The notes under the pieces are model-generated. The model made no database searches and was not told the DNA's origin. It saw nothing but the letters and a program-made list of their open reading frames with translations. Source: Ascaris suum (lineage: Eukaryota > Nematoda > Chromadorea > Rhabditida > Ascarididae). Taken from it: a stretch of DNA of 64,000 nt. Shown piece by piece: positions 45,693 through 57,288 of this stretch. The stretch's first letter is position 1. Each line of letters begins with the position of its first letter. Both the position numbers and the translations under genes were made by a program. The stretch is taken from NCBI GenBank assembly GCA_013433145.1, contig CM024188.1:1426001-1490000 (forward strand). The letters are read 5' to 3'.

Positions 45693-48416
45693 GTTGATTC
45701 GGAAGTTGCAATTTCGCAACGCTACCCAAAAAATTTGTGTAGTTTCTAGACCAGAGTGGAACCCTTCGATGGGTGGATGCCACACAATTTGAATCCACTA
45801 CGGTGGCTCAGTCCGCAGTTACCAAAAAGTGGTGCAGTTGTGTAGATTGAAGGTTTTTTCCGCATTCACTTCAATGAATGAACGTTTCCGACCTTACCGC
45901 TGCCTTTTCTGATCTCTTCAGAAAATTTTTAACGGCCTTTAAAGATGAAATGATGCTTTAAAAAAGTTAAGATACTCTTACAATTGAAATTAGTTGTTTT
46001 GTTGATCGGAAATCTAAGAGTTTTCTTAACCGGCTAGAGAAAATCGTTGCCAACGAGGGAAGATTTCAGGCTGGTTGATCTTTTAGAAAATCAGAAAGCA
46101 AAAAATTATTCGACTTTCAAAAAACCGCCCTAGCACTACTAAAGAAACGCAAACAAAAAGCAAGATGCAATATCAACGCATTGCACAATAGCAATAGTTT
46201 GAGGAGGAAAAAAAGAAGACATTGAGGGAAAATTTAATCGAGGAATTAGAAGAGGAACGATGAGATGGTTGTTGTCTTTCGAAAACTGCGCTTTGATTCG
46301 TGACAAAGATTTAATCATAAAATGGCGATAAAAAATCTCGATTAAAAAAAAAGAAGATAGCGATTTATGCGCATAAAATGACTGACATCCTTAAAAACAT
46401 TACTGAATGATAGGCAAATATACGCTACAAATCGTCAAAGTGTTCGCTGCTCAACGTTTCGGTACAGAATAAGACTTTTCAGTCATACTCTAGCATCATT
46501 GTCCAAAACATTTAATTCATACAGCTTTCAATTTTCTGAATGGCTGGATCTAAATAAGCTTGAGAATGATCCGCATTACGATATTTCTGTTCCATAGCTA
46601 ACAGTGTTGAATAACAATACGTAATAAGCTTTTTTCCGCCTAGATGGTAGTGTTATACCATAACTGTTATACACTGGCAAGCATTCACTAGAGACTCTGC
46701 TTTTGTAACTATGAGAGCGCGATACAGAGATTTACTTATTTATTTAAATGCACGCTTTATGTAGATGACAAGAAGACAATGCGAGCGCCAGTAGACGTAT
46801 TCTTGCTGGGGACGACAAAGTGAAACATCGCTGTGAATCCCAATTATAATCGTTCTGTGGTAGCAATAACAACACCTATATGTGATATTCTTTAAAAAAC
46901 ACTTCTGTGATAGATATGAACAAGACGGCAAATTTCATTAGAGGTTAGAAGCGAAGATTGTTCACGCTTGAAGCACCGCTAACCGGGGTGTAATTTGTGA
47001 TCGAATGGTATCTATTTCGGTGGATAAATGGTTGAAAGTGCTCGCATGCATTCGAAAAAGTTTCAAAAAATAATAGGCCAGATGTATTCCGATTCTCGAT
47101 TATGAGAAGAAAGAAGCCGAAGATGAAAAAAAAAAGAATTTCGACACATGGGAAATGATGAAATTTCAATCTGCGACCCAATTTTTATCGAAACTTTTAG
47201 AAGATATTGACCAAGGAGAGCCAAAGAACTTCGCTTGATTAGCTCAGTGATACTTCATACAACGACTCCAACAAAATCGACATGTGCAGAAACCAGATAA
47301 CCGTTCGAAAACAATAGCAGTTTATATCGAAAGCAATATCGAAAGATAAAAGAACAACAACAATGATGGCCGCAGCGGAGTTAAAAATTTAAAGGCTCTT
47401 AGCCAAAGAGAGATCGTAATGTTTCTTCAAATCACAATAGAAACGGAAAGGAAATTGTAGGTATAAAAACCATCAAGAAATTTGGCAACGAAGAGCCAAG
47501 AGTTGTTGAGGTTAGCGCTTGCTATGATGAAAAGCACCAAAGCACTGCTGGAAACTGATCAAAAAACGTCGTCATTGTGATACCCAAAAATCTTTGCCGG
47601 GATAGTAAAGTCATCGAGTTCTGGTCACTTGACATATGTTCTTTTATGTAGTATGAAACCGCAGATGTCAACCCCATTCTAAACAATACGTCATCCCGTA
47701 AACGTCTGTCGGATATAGGACCCAACTGCCGCGTTTCGCCTTATACCATCTTCGGCAAACTGTTTGGTTTGAGCTCAGGGTGGACGTATCATATTAATCT
47801 CCTTCGAGAGCTTGTGCAGGACTAGCACATTGGAAACCTTGGTATTCAGGAATCTCGTCTGCTCTTGTGTACTGGATAATCTAGTATTGTTTTTTGCACA
47901 AGGATAATTCAGCCATCTAGCCGAACAACTATTGCAAAACTTAAGGCAGGTGATAAAACACTGTTGGCATCTTCTCAAAAATTGGTCAAGTACAGTAGAG
48001 CTTACTACGGAGGAAGTTAAACGATTCCAAGTCCGCCGCTCGGCCAAAGACGCATATTAAAGATGAGTTATGGTCAAACAAGTAGAACCTAGTTTAAGTC
48101 TATATAAATCAAGCAAAATTTAGGTTTCCGGTCAAGGTTAGGTAGGTCTATTATCATTACAACCGTGAACTCCCACGTCTCACTGTAATCAGTTTTTTGT
48201 CTGTAATTTCACGCATCATCTGCAACAAATATTGCAAGTTTTCCTAACGAACATAATGAACTCGCAACTCACCTTCTCGAAATCGTTCATCTGTGACGAT
48301 ATCAACAGATGAAGTCTCGTAGAGAACAGCACTCTAACTAGGCGTAATTCCACTGCAGTTATCGCATCCGAGAGGTGCCACACTTGGAAGAGGTAATACG
48401 TTCAACAGAATTTCAG

Positions 48417-48526
48417 CCAGTTACAAGTATGTGGAAAAAAAACGATCCGACGTAGTCTTCGGTTCTAGTCACCCCGAATGGTCGCCACGAACGATCGCTC
48501 GCCAATACGTATACGCCCTAGACGAC
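48417..48526 (+). CDS. Candidate internal exon of a plus-strand gene
   Basis: After acceptor AATTTCAG the phase-1 frame reads SYKYVEKKRSDVVFGSSHPE then WSPRTIARQYVYALDD, up to a good donor GTGAGG. If unspliced it stays open to 48679. It lies in a GC-rich island with C/G-ending codons, unlike its surroundings. No family recognised. Confidence 0.35.
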
Positions 48527-50331
48527 GTGAGGGCCACTGAGATTCGCTGTTGTCTTAACGCGCAGCAATTACACTCCATTGCAATAGCGGACGGACGGCA
48601 ACCTTTCGCTTTCAAATGCCATACCAAAAACGTTTTGACGAGTAATGTCGTACGGATGAGAAACATAGAAAACGTATGACTATACGAGATGGTCATCTGC
48701 GTGTTTGTAGAGTGTCACAGTTGTAGTGATATAGTGCATTATATCTATAGAATCGATGAAAAGTTAACGAAAGATGCAATTGACGAGGAGTTTGATACAC
48801 GGTGATAGATACTTAGAGAGATAGTCACTGATGTTAAGTGTTGGAAGATGAGCGTTCATTGTAGATGAACAACGGAACGATGTGCTCTGAGTTCATGGCC
48901 ACCTAGTTTCTCTGCATTTCGTCCCATTTCGCTAATGGGCAATGCGTCGACCACACAAAGACAATCGTCAGATGCGTCATGCTGCAAATCCTCATCAAAA
49001 TGCAGCGTTTTTTTTTTTGTAGTTGCAAATATATCCTCTACTTAATCAGTCTTCCGTACACTTCAATCCACTCTCCCTCTTGTTTTCCTCGTTTCGTCAT
49101 ATTATCAGTTACAACGCATGAACACCGAAAACCCATGATCACGAATCCAAATTCATCGTCTAACGTACGATCACAAAGATCTTATATATAGGTATACCTT
49201 GGACATACATGGCATATTTCACTGTCTTTCATTTTCGACGGCAGAAACCACAGGAATTTTCTGACGATTAGGTGGAGTTTGTCACCTTTTGCTCATTATG
49301 TGGGCCAATTTTGCATCTTAAACTCCATCAACATTTTTGGTTCCTTCAAGCACTTATCAACTATCACATTTTCGAGTTTTAGCATCAGACAAATCGTGAT
49401 TCCTTTATGCGGCAGCGCCTCCATATGGCTCAAGAAACGAAGTTACACATATCGGCCGCAACGTGTGTGCCATTTTAGCTTACAGCTTATTGTGATTTTT
49501 CGCAGGTGCAATACTTAATTTTTAAGCTTCCAAGTATGATTTTTTTTATTCGTTATGCAGTAAATAAGATTTTTGGTCGCTTACTTTTGGCGGATCCTAG
49601 ACAGCAGAATATAAGCAGAAAGTCAAATCAAGCACTTCAAAAATCAGCATCTAACTCATCGTTTTCTTTTAGATATCGTTGGTATTAGTATGCAGACATC
49701 CATCAGCATTACTGTTACTAGAAGGAGAGATGGAAATATATTTTTTGCATCAATCCCTACATACGCGTCAATTCTGTATTAACGCGATGCGGAACACTCT
49801 TATAAGAATACGTCCATAATTCAAAGCCGTAACTCCATATTCAGTTATACATTCTTTCATTGTTTTTAGCCGATGTGCGGCAAATTTTCATATCGAAGTC
49901 ACTAACGCTTGCCTCTTTGTTACTGACCTAACTAGAACTGAAACTAGCTATTTAAAAGAGAGCTTAGAAACTGACCTATTCAACGATCGTGAAGAGTGTG
50001 CATAAGAATTTCCAACATAAATGCCTAGAGAACGACTCGGAATCATACAAAACAATGTAAAAACCACCCTAAATAATCGAGAGAAGAAAAATATTTACAG
50101 TACATCGGACGATGCGATTATTTCTGATGTCTTTAAAGCGTCTCATAAGAAGATATTCTCGAAGATAGACAAAGGTCTGTTCGAAATGAGAGATACTGCA
50201 TCGATCACAATAGTTGGCAATTTTGTTCATTTCGCCCTATTTACAAACAATGCTTTAACATCTACCTCGAGCCATTAGCAATATTAATCGCAGGTAAGTT
50301 CCTTAGCGATCACATCATTTTGAGGATTTTT

Positions 50332-50400
50332 CCTTATAATTCTCAATTAACCTTCCCGTTATAATTCCCAATCAACTTACCTGTCATAATTCCAATTATC
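50332..50400. repeat. Three imperfect ~24-bp tandem units
   Basis: Successive units share the core TATAATTC(C)CAAT or CATAATTCCAAT, each preceded by a C-rich CC(C)(G/T)T stretch. Degenerate minisatellite-like sequence. Confidence 0.65.
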
Positions 50401-53400
50401 TCGATGTGTTCATCGATAATGTGCTCTTTACGATCGTGTGAGACTTCTCAACGCAACGGAATCAAACATTTAATAAGGCACAAAGATCTATCAATTCAAG
50501 AAAGCAGCAAACGCATATTCTTTCTAACAACGTAATCGTTGAACAATTCATGAAAAAAAAAACATATTGAAAACAAATGTATAAAAGAAATCTGCGACTT
50601 TTTTGTAGAGCTTTAAAACCACCGAACTTAACGAATTAAACATGCAAAATGCTGTATGATTTTTATGAATCGCTAAAATTATAAGTAAACTCATCATTTC
50701 CTGACCTAAGAGGAAACCATTGTTTAGGCGATTATATTTCTTAAGCTTCTACATATCCCCTATCAGTTCTCATGAAATCGCATCCATTTCTCTAACCATT
50801 GGTTGAGTATTAAAGAGTGTTCAGTTTGCCGTTCGTCCTCTAATTGAGGTGACAGTTGGTGGCTTTGACATGCACTCAACAGTATCAAAAGAAGTCACAA
50901 CATGCTGACGTATGTCAACAAAGATTTCAACGTGCCTCTTTGCCAAGTACGAATCGCAAAGTAAATTCTTTGAAATAAAATTTCCAACGTTATGAGTATC
51001 TAACACTTTCATAGGTTTTAGACTATTTGTGCTCTCGAAATCCTGGTAAAATTCAATAACACTGAGAACTTTCCAAATGTATCCGAAAAAAAACCTCTTT
51101 CGCACGTTATATGATGGAGAGGATAGTGGATTTCTTTGAGAAAAACGATAACATAGTCAGCAATTTTTGTTCCACAAAATTCACAATAGATATTTCATTT
51201 CGAAGAGTATTAGTCGTTTTAGCAACGTTTCTTTTGTTTTTGCTAGTAGAAACGTCATTTAAAGGTATTGTGCGTACGACAAAAAAAAAAAAAAAAAAGC
51301 CGTCAAATGAATGACTCTCTGCTGTGAACGAATTTCGATGGACAATAGCGGGTTCTATGATGCATTTGGAACGTTTTCGACCTAATTTCCCGTGAAGAGC
51401 AAAATTTTTTGCAAATTTATAAAATCACTCTGAAATGAGACTCGTCGAATTGAAAAGAAATAAATTCTCAAACATAACAAATTTAGAATCTCCTTTTTTT
51501 TTTTTTCCATACAGATATGTCGCACTCATAACATCAACATCACTGATAAGCATTAAGCAATATTTCAGCACAATGAATAAACAACCATAAGAGAGGAGAA
51601 TTTTATTAGAAATTATCAACACAAATAAGAAGAGATAATGATGCGGACTAAAAAAAGTTGATAAAAACTACGATAATCTCCTCTAAGTTTGAAGAGTTTG
51701 AAATAAATAACTGAGGAAAAAAAAAAAAAATAGGCGACTCCAAACACGAAGTGATCTCCTTCACATCGACGACGGAATACGCTTGAAAAATATTTAATCG
51801 GACATTTTGAAAATATTTCTCGTCAACACGCTAAGGTAGTCGACAACGAAAGAAGTGAATGGAATTGGTGATTAACTCGTTTGTTAGCCAATTGCCCATA
51901 GGAACTTCTGACAGCATCATTGAACTTTTTCTTTTGGAGTAATCTTGCGGCGGCTATTTCTTTCCTTTTTTTTTTATGAATTCTATCATACTCGACGAGA
52001 CAATAAATGATGTAATTTTTTTATCGGTTTACTGCAAAGAAATCTCTTTATAGGATTACTCCAATGTCGCAAAATGTTACCAATAGAGTTACTAACTAAA
52101 GAAAACACATTTTTGGTGAACCGTTTTCCCCCGCAAAAATCCTAAAGAATCTGAACTAAAATGACGGTTCATTGAAAAATTGCAAATTTAATGCTGCGAT
52201 CTTATTGCTCTTCAATGAAATCGGAAAAAATATAAACCGATAGGTTTCTTCCGAGACCGTAAGAATATCTCTTAAACGATAAGCCGACTAGAGGAATATA
52301 AATTCATTTTCCTCGACTTGGCGATGTTGTTTCGTAGTACGCTTAACACACTCCATTACAAAATTGAAGATGATCTGCATGGCTATATGGCTAACAAGAA
52401 GCGCCATTCTCATAGCCGCATACAACATCACTCACGTGCTGTATCTGGGACTTCAATTGTAATATGCTGAAATAAATAGCCGTAGTTTTAGAATATCCGT
52501 TCTACAATGCGGTTTTATCAGCGTATGAAACGCAAGAGGAATAAATTTTGCAACTAGATAAAATGAAGAAAGTGGGGAATTTCTGGGAAAAAACATGAAT
52601 GAAAAAGAAAAAGAGATTTCTGAGCAATGAAAAAGGAGTGAAAATCGAGAATAACAATGAAATAAAGGCATAAAAAGGCAAGGAAAGAAAGCCAGTTTGA
52701 TGTAGTTCATGTTTGTAGCTTCAGATCATAGCCTAGTAATGTATTTAGGCGTACATTCGATGCAAGACGCATAAAGAACAAAAACAACCTCATCCCCTCC
52801 CAATTCTGGAACCATGAACTGTTGAATAGGATAGTAGATCACGTTGATTTGTTATGCAAACGAAACGATAAGTCCATTGCTGTAACGGTACGTCAGTTAC
52901 ACAGCAAATAAATTACTGCAAATGCTCAACAGCAAATGTTTTTAATCTCCGGAGCATAGAACTTGTCGATGTTTCGAGAATTCACGCGAGTTTCTTTATA
53001 AAACTAGTCATGAATATTTCGGCTCCAAATATCGAACAAAAAGACGATTTCTTCTATATCTACCTGTGATCTTTATTTGGATTTCCCATCGAACGCATAG
53101 GGATTACAGCAATTAGTAGTAGATGATCCACTTCGCGTCACCTATTCATGCTTCTCTATCAAATTATTTAAGATTCCATTTAGATTATGTTATATTTATG
53201 GCAAAAAATCATGCAGGTTTATTTTTATTTCACCTAAGCGACGATGATATACCGATATGTCATCATGATTGTCACTCACTTGCCACCTTTCTATTGCCCA
53301 ACTTCTTACAATCGGTTATTGCTCAGTTTGTATCCCACTGCCGTCTTATTCTACAAATTAGCATACTGCACTTTCCTTCGTTTGCCATATGATTCAAGCC

Positions 53401-53444
53401 ACAATCACAATATTTTTTATAATGACCACGTGCAATGCTTCTAG

Positions 53445-53587
53445 AAGACTCAACCGTGCTAAAAATGCTATCTGAGTCAAACGATACTCCACAGTTTTCA
53501 TTTATATCGATCATGGTATCGAAGGCAGTTATAATCGGCGACGAAGAGCGAAACGAAGAACAGATGATCCAATTCACAGCACGATAG
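53445..53587 (+). CDS. Candidate terminal exon of a plus-strand gene
   Basis: After TGCTTCTAG the phase-1 frame reads DSTVLKMLSESNDTPQFSFI, then VSKAVIIGDEERNEEQMIQF and stops at TAG. A strong donor GCAG/GTAAGT at 50293 also ends in phase 1 and could feed it. An AATAAA follows at 53955-53960. Not recognised. The minus strand is also open here. Confidence 0.3.
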
Positions 53588-54209
53588 AACATCTCCATTT
53601 TCGTCATTACTGATAGAATGGGACATCAATATGAAGCACTGTCCAATTCACCGAAGCGCATCTCTCACCGACATATCGTCGACTTGAAGAATAATTTCAG
53701 GTAATGACAAGAAAAGAATTAAAGTTCTTTAACGCCCAGAACATCGATCGACTGATCGGAAAAAAGGTCGCCTAGTTAGCGTTTCCATCTATATCTGCGT
53801 GCCAAAATCGACCCGTTCCGTAACCGGCGTGGGCGCATCCGGTTTTCTGCCGATGTTGTTGGCATTGTGGTTTAGGAAGTAAAAGCTGCAGCCTTCATAG
53901 AAGACGCCAAAATTGTGACTAATAGCTGGAACATACACTCAACATTAAGCCATCAATAAAACTGTCAACTGAATTTGTTTGTTTTCTCCAAGCTCCATTC
54001 TTCTTCCAAAAACTTCTTTCTTTCAAATTCATTTCCTCGTGTATCAACGTAGTGTAACACTGACTCGAAATGAGCAGCGATCGCGTTCGATAGGTATCGT
54101 TTAAGGTTTCGGTGGAAAAATGAGTGATCCAGGCCACTGGAGCAATTCGTAGTTGCCATAGAATCGCCCTTTCATATCAAATGCCACGTTCTTCAGTGCT
54201 CTTTGACAG

Positions 54210-54439
54210 ACGAAGATGAATTAGAAAATTGCATTCTAAGAAGAAACGCAACATCATCATTGCGTGACAATAGAAGGTATGAAAAATTCTATCACAACCA
54301 TACAAAACAACGAACAGTTGTGAAATTTAAAAACAAAAATGCTCAAACGACCGTTATTGAACAACACTCAGAGATTTTAATAATCTTAGCAGAAGAACAA
54401 ACCGGACATCAATTAACGACTATTGTTTGGACTAGGTGA
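54210..54439 (+). CDS. Candidate terminal exon or small ORF
   Basis: After acceptor CTCTTTGACAG the frame reads EDELENCILRRNATSSLRDN, later EQHSEILIILAEEQTGHQLT, to TGA at 54437. 76 codons; an open frame of this length can arise by chance in such AT-rich DNA. Not recognised. Confidence 0.22.
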
Positions 54440-55417
54440 AAGTGAAGTGCATTTTCTAGCGCGTAGGTTTGTTGGGATGCCACAGCAGTGAAAGCAGAAA
54501 ATACAGTCGGCGAATAGGTAAACATTATAATGTCCTATGGCAGTGTTCGACCTGCATCAATGCATAGAAAAACAAATATGAGTTGCATAGGACAAGCACA
54601 CAAATGAATAGGAGTCGCATTTTACATGTCTATGAATTATGTCACACTCATCACACAATTATTACTCTCGCACCTTGTTGAATCGTGTTTACAGTCAATA
54701 ATACGCGATATATGACTCTGACATAACTTTAGATAGACGATATCTGACTCAAGTATTAGTCGCGGTTAATTTAATTAACGATCATACATCACTTGGCGCG
54801 TAAACCTGGAGCATTGCATCTGTGCCTTTGTAGATCCCTGCAAATAGAGGAATAGCGCATGCGCCGTCGAATATCACTAGTGTACTCTTTAAAACTCCAA
54901 TGATGATGAGCACCGAAAGTCAATGAAGTCAGTCACATGTGACTCATAATTAAATAAATGAGTGAAATATAGGTAATACCCAAACCAACCTGAAGCATGC
55001 CTTTCTCCATGGCGCGGAAGATTTGCTGAAGATTGCGTAAAAATGCATTCGCATTTGGGGTGTTTCTTTGCGTCTAACCGTGCGCATTTCATCTGGATAA
55101 AGCGACTGCTGACTATCATGTGGAACGTAGCTTGAAGCTTGAATCACTCTCAAAGAAATAACTGAGATGCTAACGAATAGGGCGAGATGCGGTTAGGAGG
55201 AGTGGGGAAGAGGGATGATACAGAAGTGGTCCAAATACAGTAATCAAAAACTTCAGCAATAAACAACCCCAGACTAAACTGGCACTCCTCTGCTGACCTA
55301 AATGAAAGAATTGAAGAGTTCTTTACCGGTCATTACAAAAAGTCGTTAATTCGCTGAAAAAGAAAGTCAAAAACTAAAAAGGACGGAATGCGAAGTGAGT
55401 TCACTAACACAAATTCA

Positions 55418-55511
55418 CAAAAAACAGAAAAACGAAGATTAACAGTGAAAACAAAAAAACAGAAAAACGGGAAGATTAAGGTGAACATATAGATAGAACA
55501 AACAGTGAAAA
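55418..55511. repeat. A-rich short tandem duplications
   Basis: Two copies of an AAAAACAGAAAAACG...AAGATTAA unit about 35-40 bases apart, and two copies of AACAGTGAAAA at 55441 and 55501. Confidence 0.6.
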
Positions 55512-56660
55512 GAGAAACTCAACAACAATATAAGAAGCGAGTTGAAGTGAACTCTGCACGACGAATGACCGTATCCATTTACTCTGATTTATTATATTTT
55601 GAAATTTTTAGTAAACGTCTAGTAGAGGTGTTTCCGGTGTCTGATGAGTTTTTTACTTCATACTGGACATGAACAAAAACACGCACCTTCAGAGTCGCTT
55701 TTTTGGCAGCACTTCAAACTAATGCCCCCATTAACCCATAGAGGTGTATTTTCATCGCATATTGCAATAAATCCACCAATTTTTTTTTTGTCTGTAAAGG
55801 TTTCCCCACTTATTTAGAGCCTCTTTAGCGATACTTAGTTTTCACTTGGGAACTCCTGTTCGATTTTGCCTTCTAACGACTAGGCTCGTGATCGCATTTC
55901 GAGTACTACACGTTTTCGCCATCCGACAGTTGCGGTACCAGTTTTCCTAGTGTCAACGGGTTTTCCAGTTGTCCGGAGCTTTCATAGCGGCACTTCGTTT
56001 ATTTCTGTATATCTGCTTAATCCAATTTTTCCTCAAATACGACAGTTCGTTTGTTGCAATTATTCACATCCAAGCGTGGTATACAGTGTCTAACTCTGAT
56101 GCTACGAAAGAATTTGGTTCGACAACACAGTAGTAGACTACAGAGTGAAAAGCAGCAACGACGATGAAAATGATTATAAAATAAATAAAGCTACTCCCAT
56201 CAAAATAGCAAAACTTATAAAAGCAAACAACCATCGGAGTCACCGATAAGGTCCTCAACCATTCAAGTTAGCCGGTGAATGAGCAATGTATAAAAATAAG
56301 CGACCACATCACTTCGCAAGGAATCAGGCAGTTCTTAACGAAAAAGTCGACATTTCCGGTTGAGAACCCTTGCATCGTATTCGACTGTTTTATTATATAC
56401 AATGAACACTTATCATCTTCAAATGATTCTTGAAAAAGTGAAAAAATAATAGAAGATATAAGTATAAAGGATGTGCTTAATTTTATAATTAAATTTGAAG
56501 TGTTCTGCCCAGCTTAACATTACACTAGAGCATTCCTTCGTATATAAAAAGTAAAAAAAAAACGAAGACGAATTTTAAACTTCATGCAGATTTCATAATA
56601 TACTCTAATGCATTGCTGTTCTTACCTAAATGATCAAGCGGATATGACAGCCAACAACGA

Positions 56661-56710
56661 AATCAAACAGTCCGGAAAAGACAGTCCGGAAATTAAACAG
56701 CCCGGAAAAG
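56661..56710. repeat. 30-bp imperfect tandem repeat (AAACAG...CCGGAAAAG)
   Basis: Units AATCAAACAGTCCGGAAAAG at 56661 and AATTAAACAGCCCGGAAAAG at 56691, with an additional CAGTCCGGA between them. Confidence 0.75.
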
Positions 56711-57143
56711 AAAGACAAGAAATTCATCTGTAAACGTTTTAGAATGAAAACAATACGAATACGATGAAGATCGCTCAAAAATTTTAACATATATTTTACT
56801 CAGAATTTTCCATGGAAAATCCACGAATAGCGGTTACTAGAAGAAGTTAGGAAATAGAAGAACGCTTCAAAAAAAAGGCCGTCACTCCATCAATTCAACT
56901 CCCGCATTTGCCGTTATACCCTTGTACAAAAGCCATCCGCATAGTTGTACAAAAGGCAGTCGCATAGAATAATTTAGATTCATTTCAGGTTTCGGTTAAA
57001 GTTCAATCACTACATAGCTTCATTAGAATATGGTGCAAAACAAATATCACAACGACCGATTAAGGAAGGAAATTCAGCAACGAAAGCACGAAACGAAAGA
57101 TGCAATTCTAAAAAGAAATGAGCGCCAACCTAAATCAAATTGG

Positions 57144-57288
57144 TCAGTTATTCGCTTGAAGCAAGCACACGTCAAGCACGCAGAACACGGCGCGACATGT
57201 GGGACAATTCGCCTTTCCTGGCATCCAACGTTCCGGGTGATTTTTGTCTTGCTTAGCGGCAAAAATTCTTGCCATACACGTCTCGCAC
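57144..57288 (-). CDS. TMEM129: TMEM129 last exon: second half of the RING and stop
   Basis: CETCMARIFAAKQDKNHPER then WMPGKANCPTCRAVFCVLDV and CLLQANN-stop. CPTCRAxFCxLDVC is the family's C-terminal signature. Acceptor TGCTTCAG. The open frame upstream of it is intron. Confidence 0.95.

Larger units (their letters stand above)
54440..57143. other. About 2.7 kb without a recognised gene
   Basis: Non-coding by eye. It contains two short tandem duplications near 55.4 and 56.7 kb. The 3' untranslated region of TMEM129 (minus strand) should start below 57,144, but no clear AATAAA was found close to the stop. Confidence 0.4.

Noticed and set aside
47225..47300. GATTAGCTCAGTGA resembling a tRNA A box
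   Set aside because: No B box or cloverleaf follows.
50821..51105. 94-codon minus-strand open frame
   Set aside because: Several frames of this length are expected by chance in 64 kb of such AT-rich DNA; no splice context and no recognised motif.
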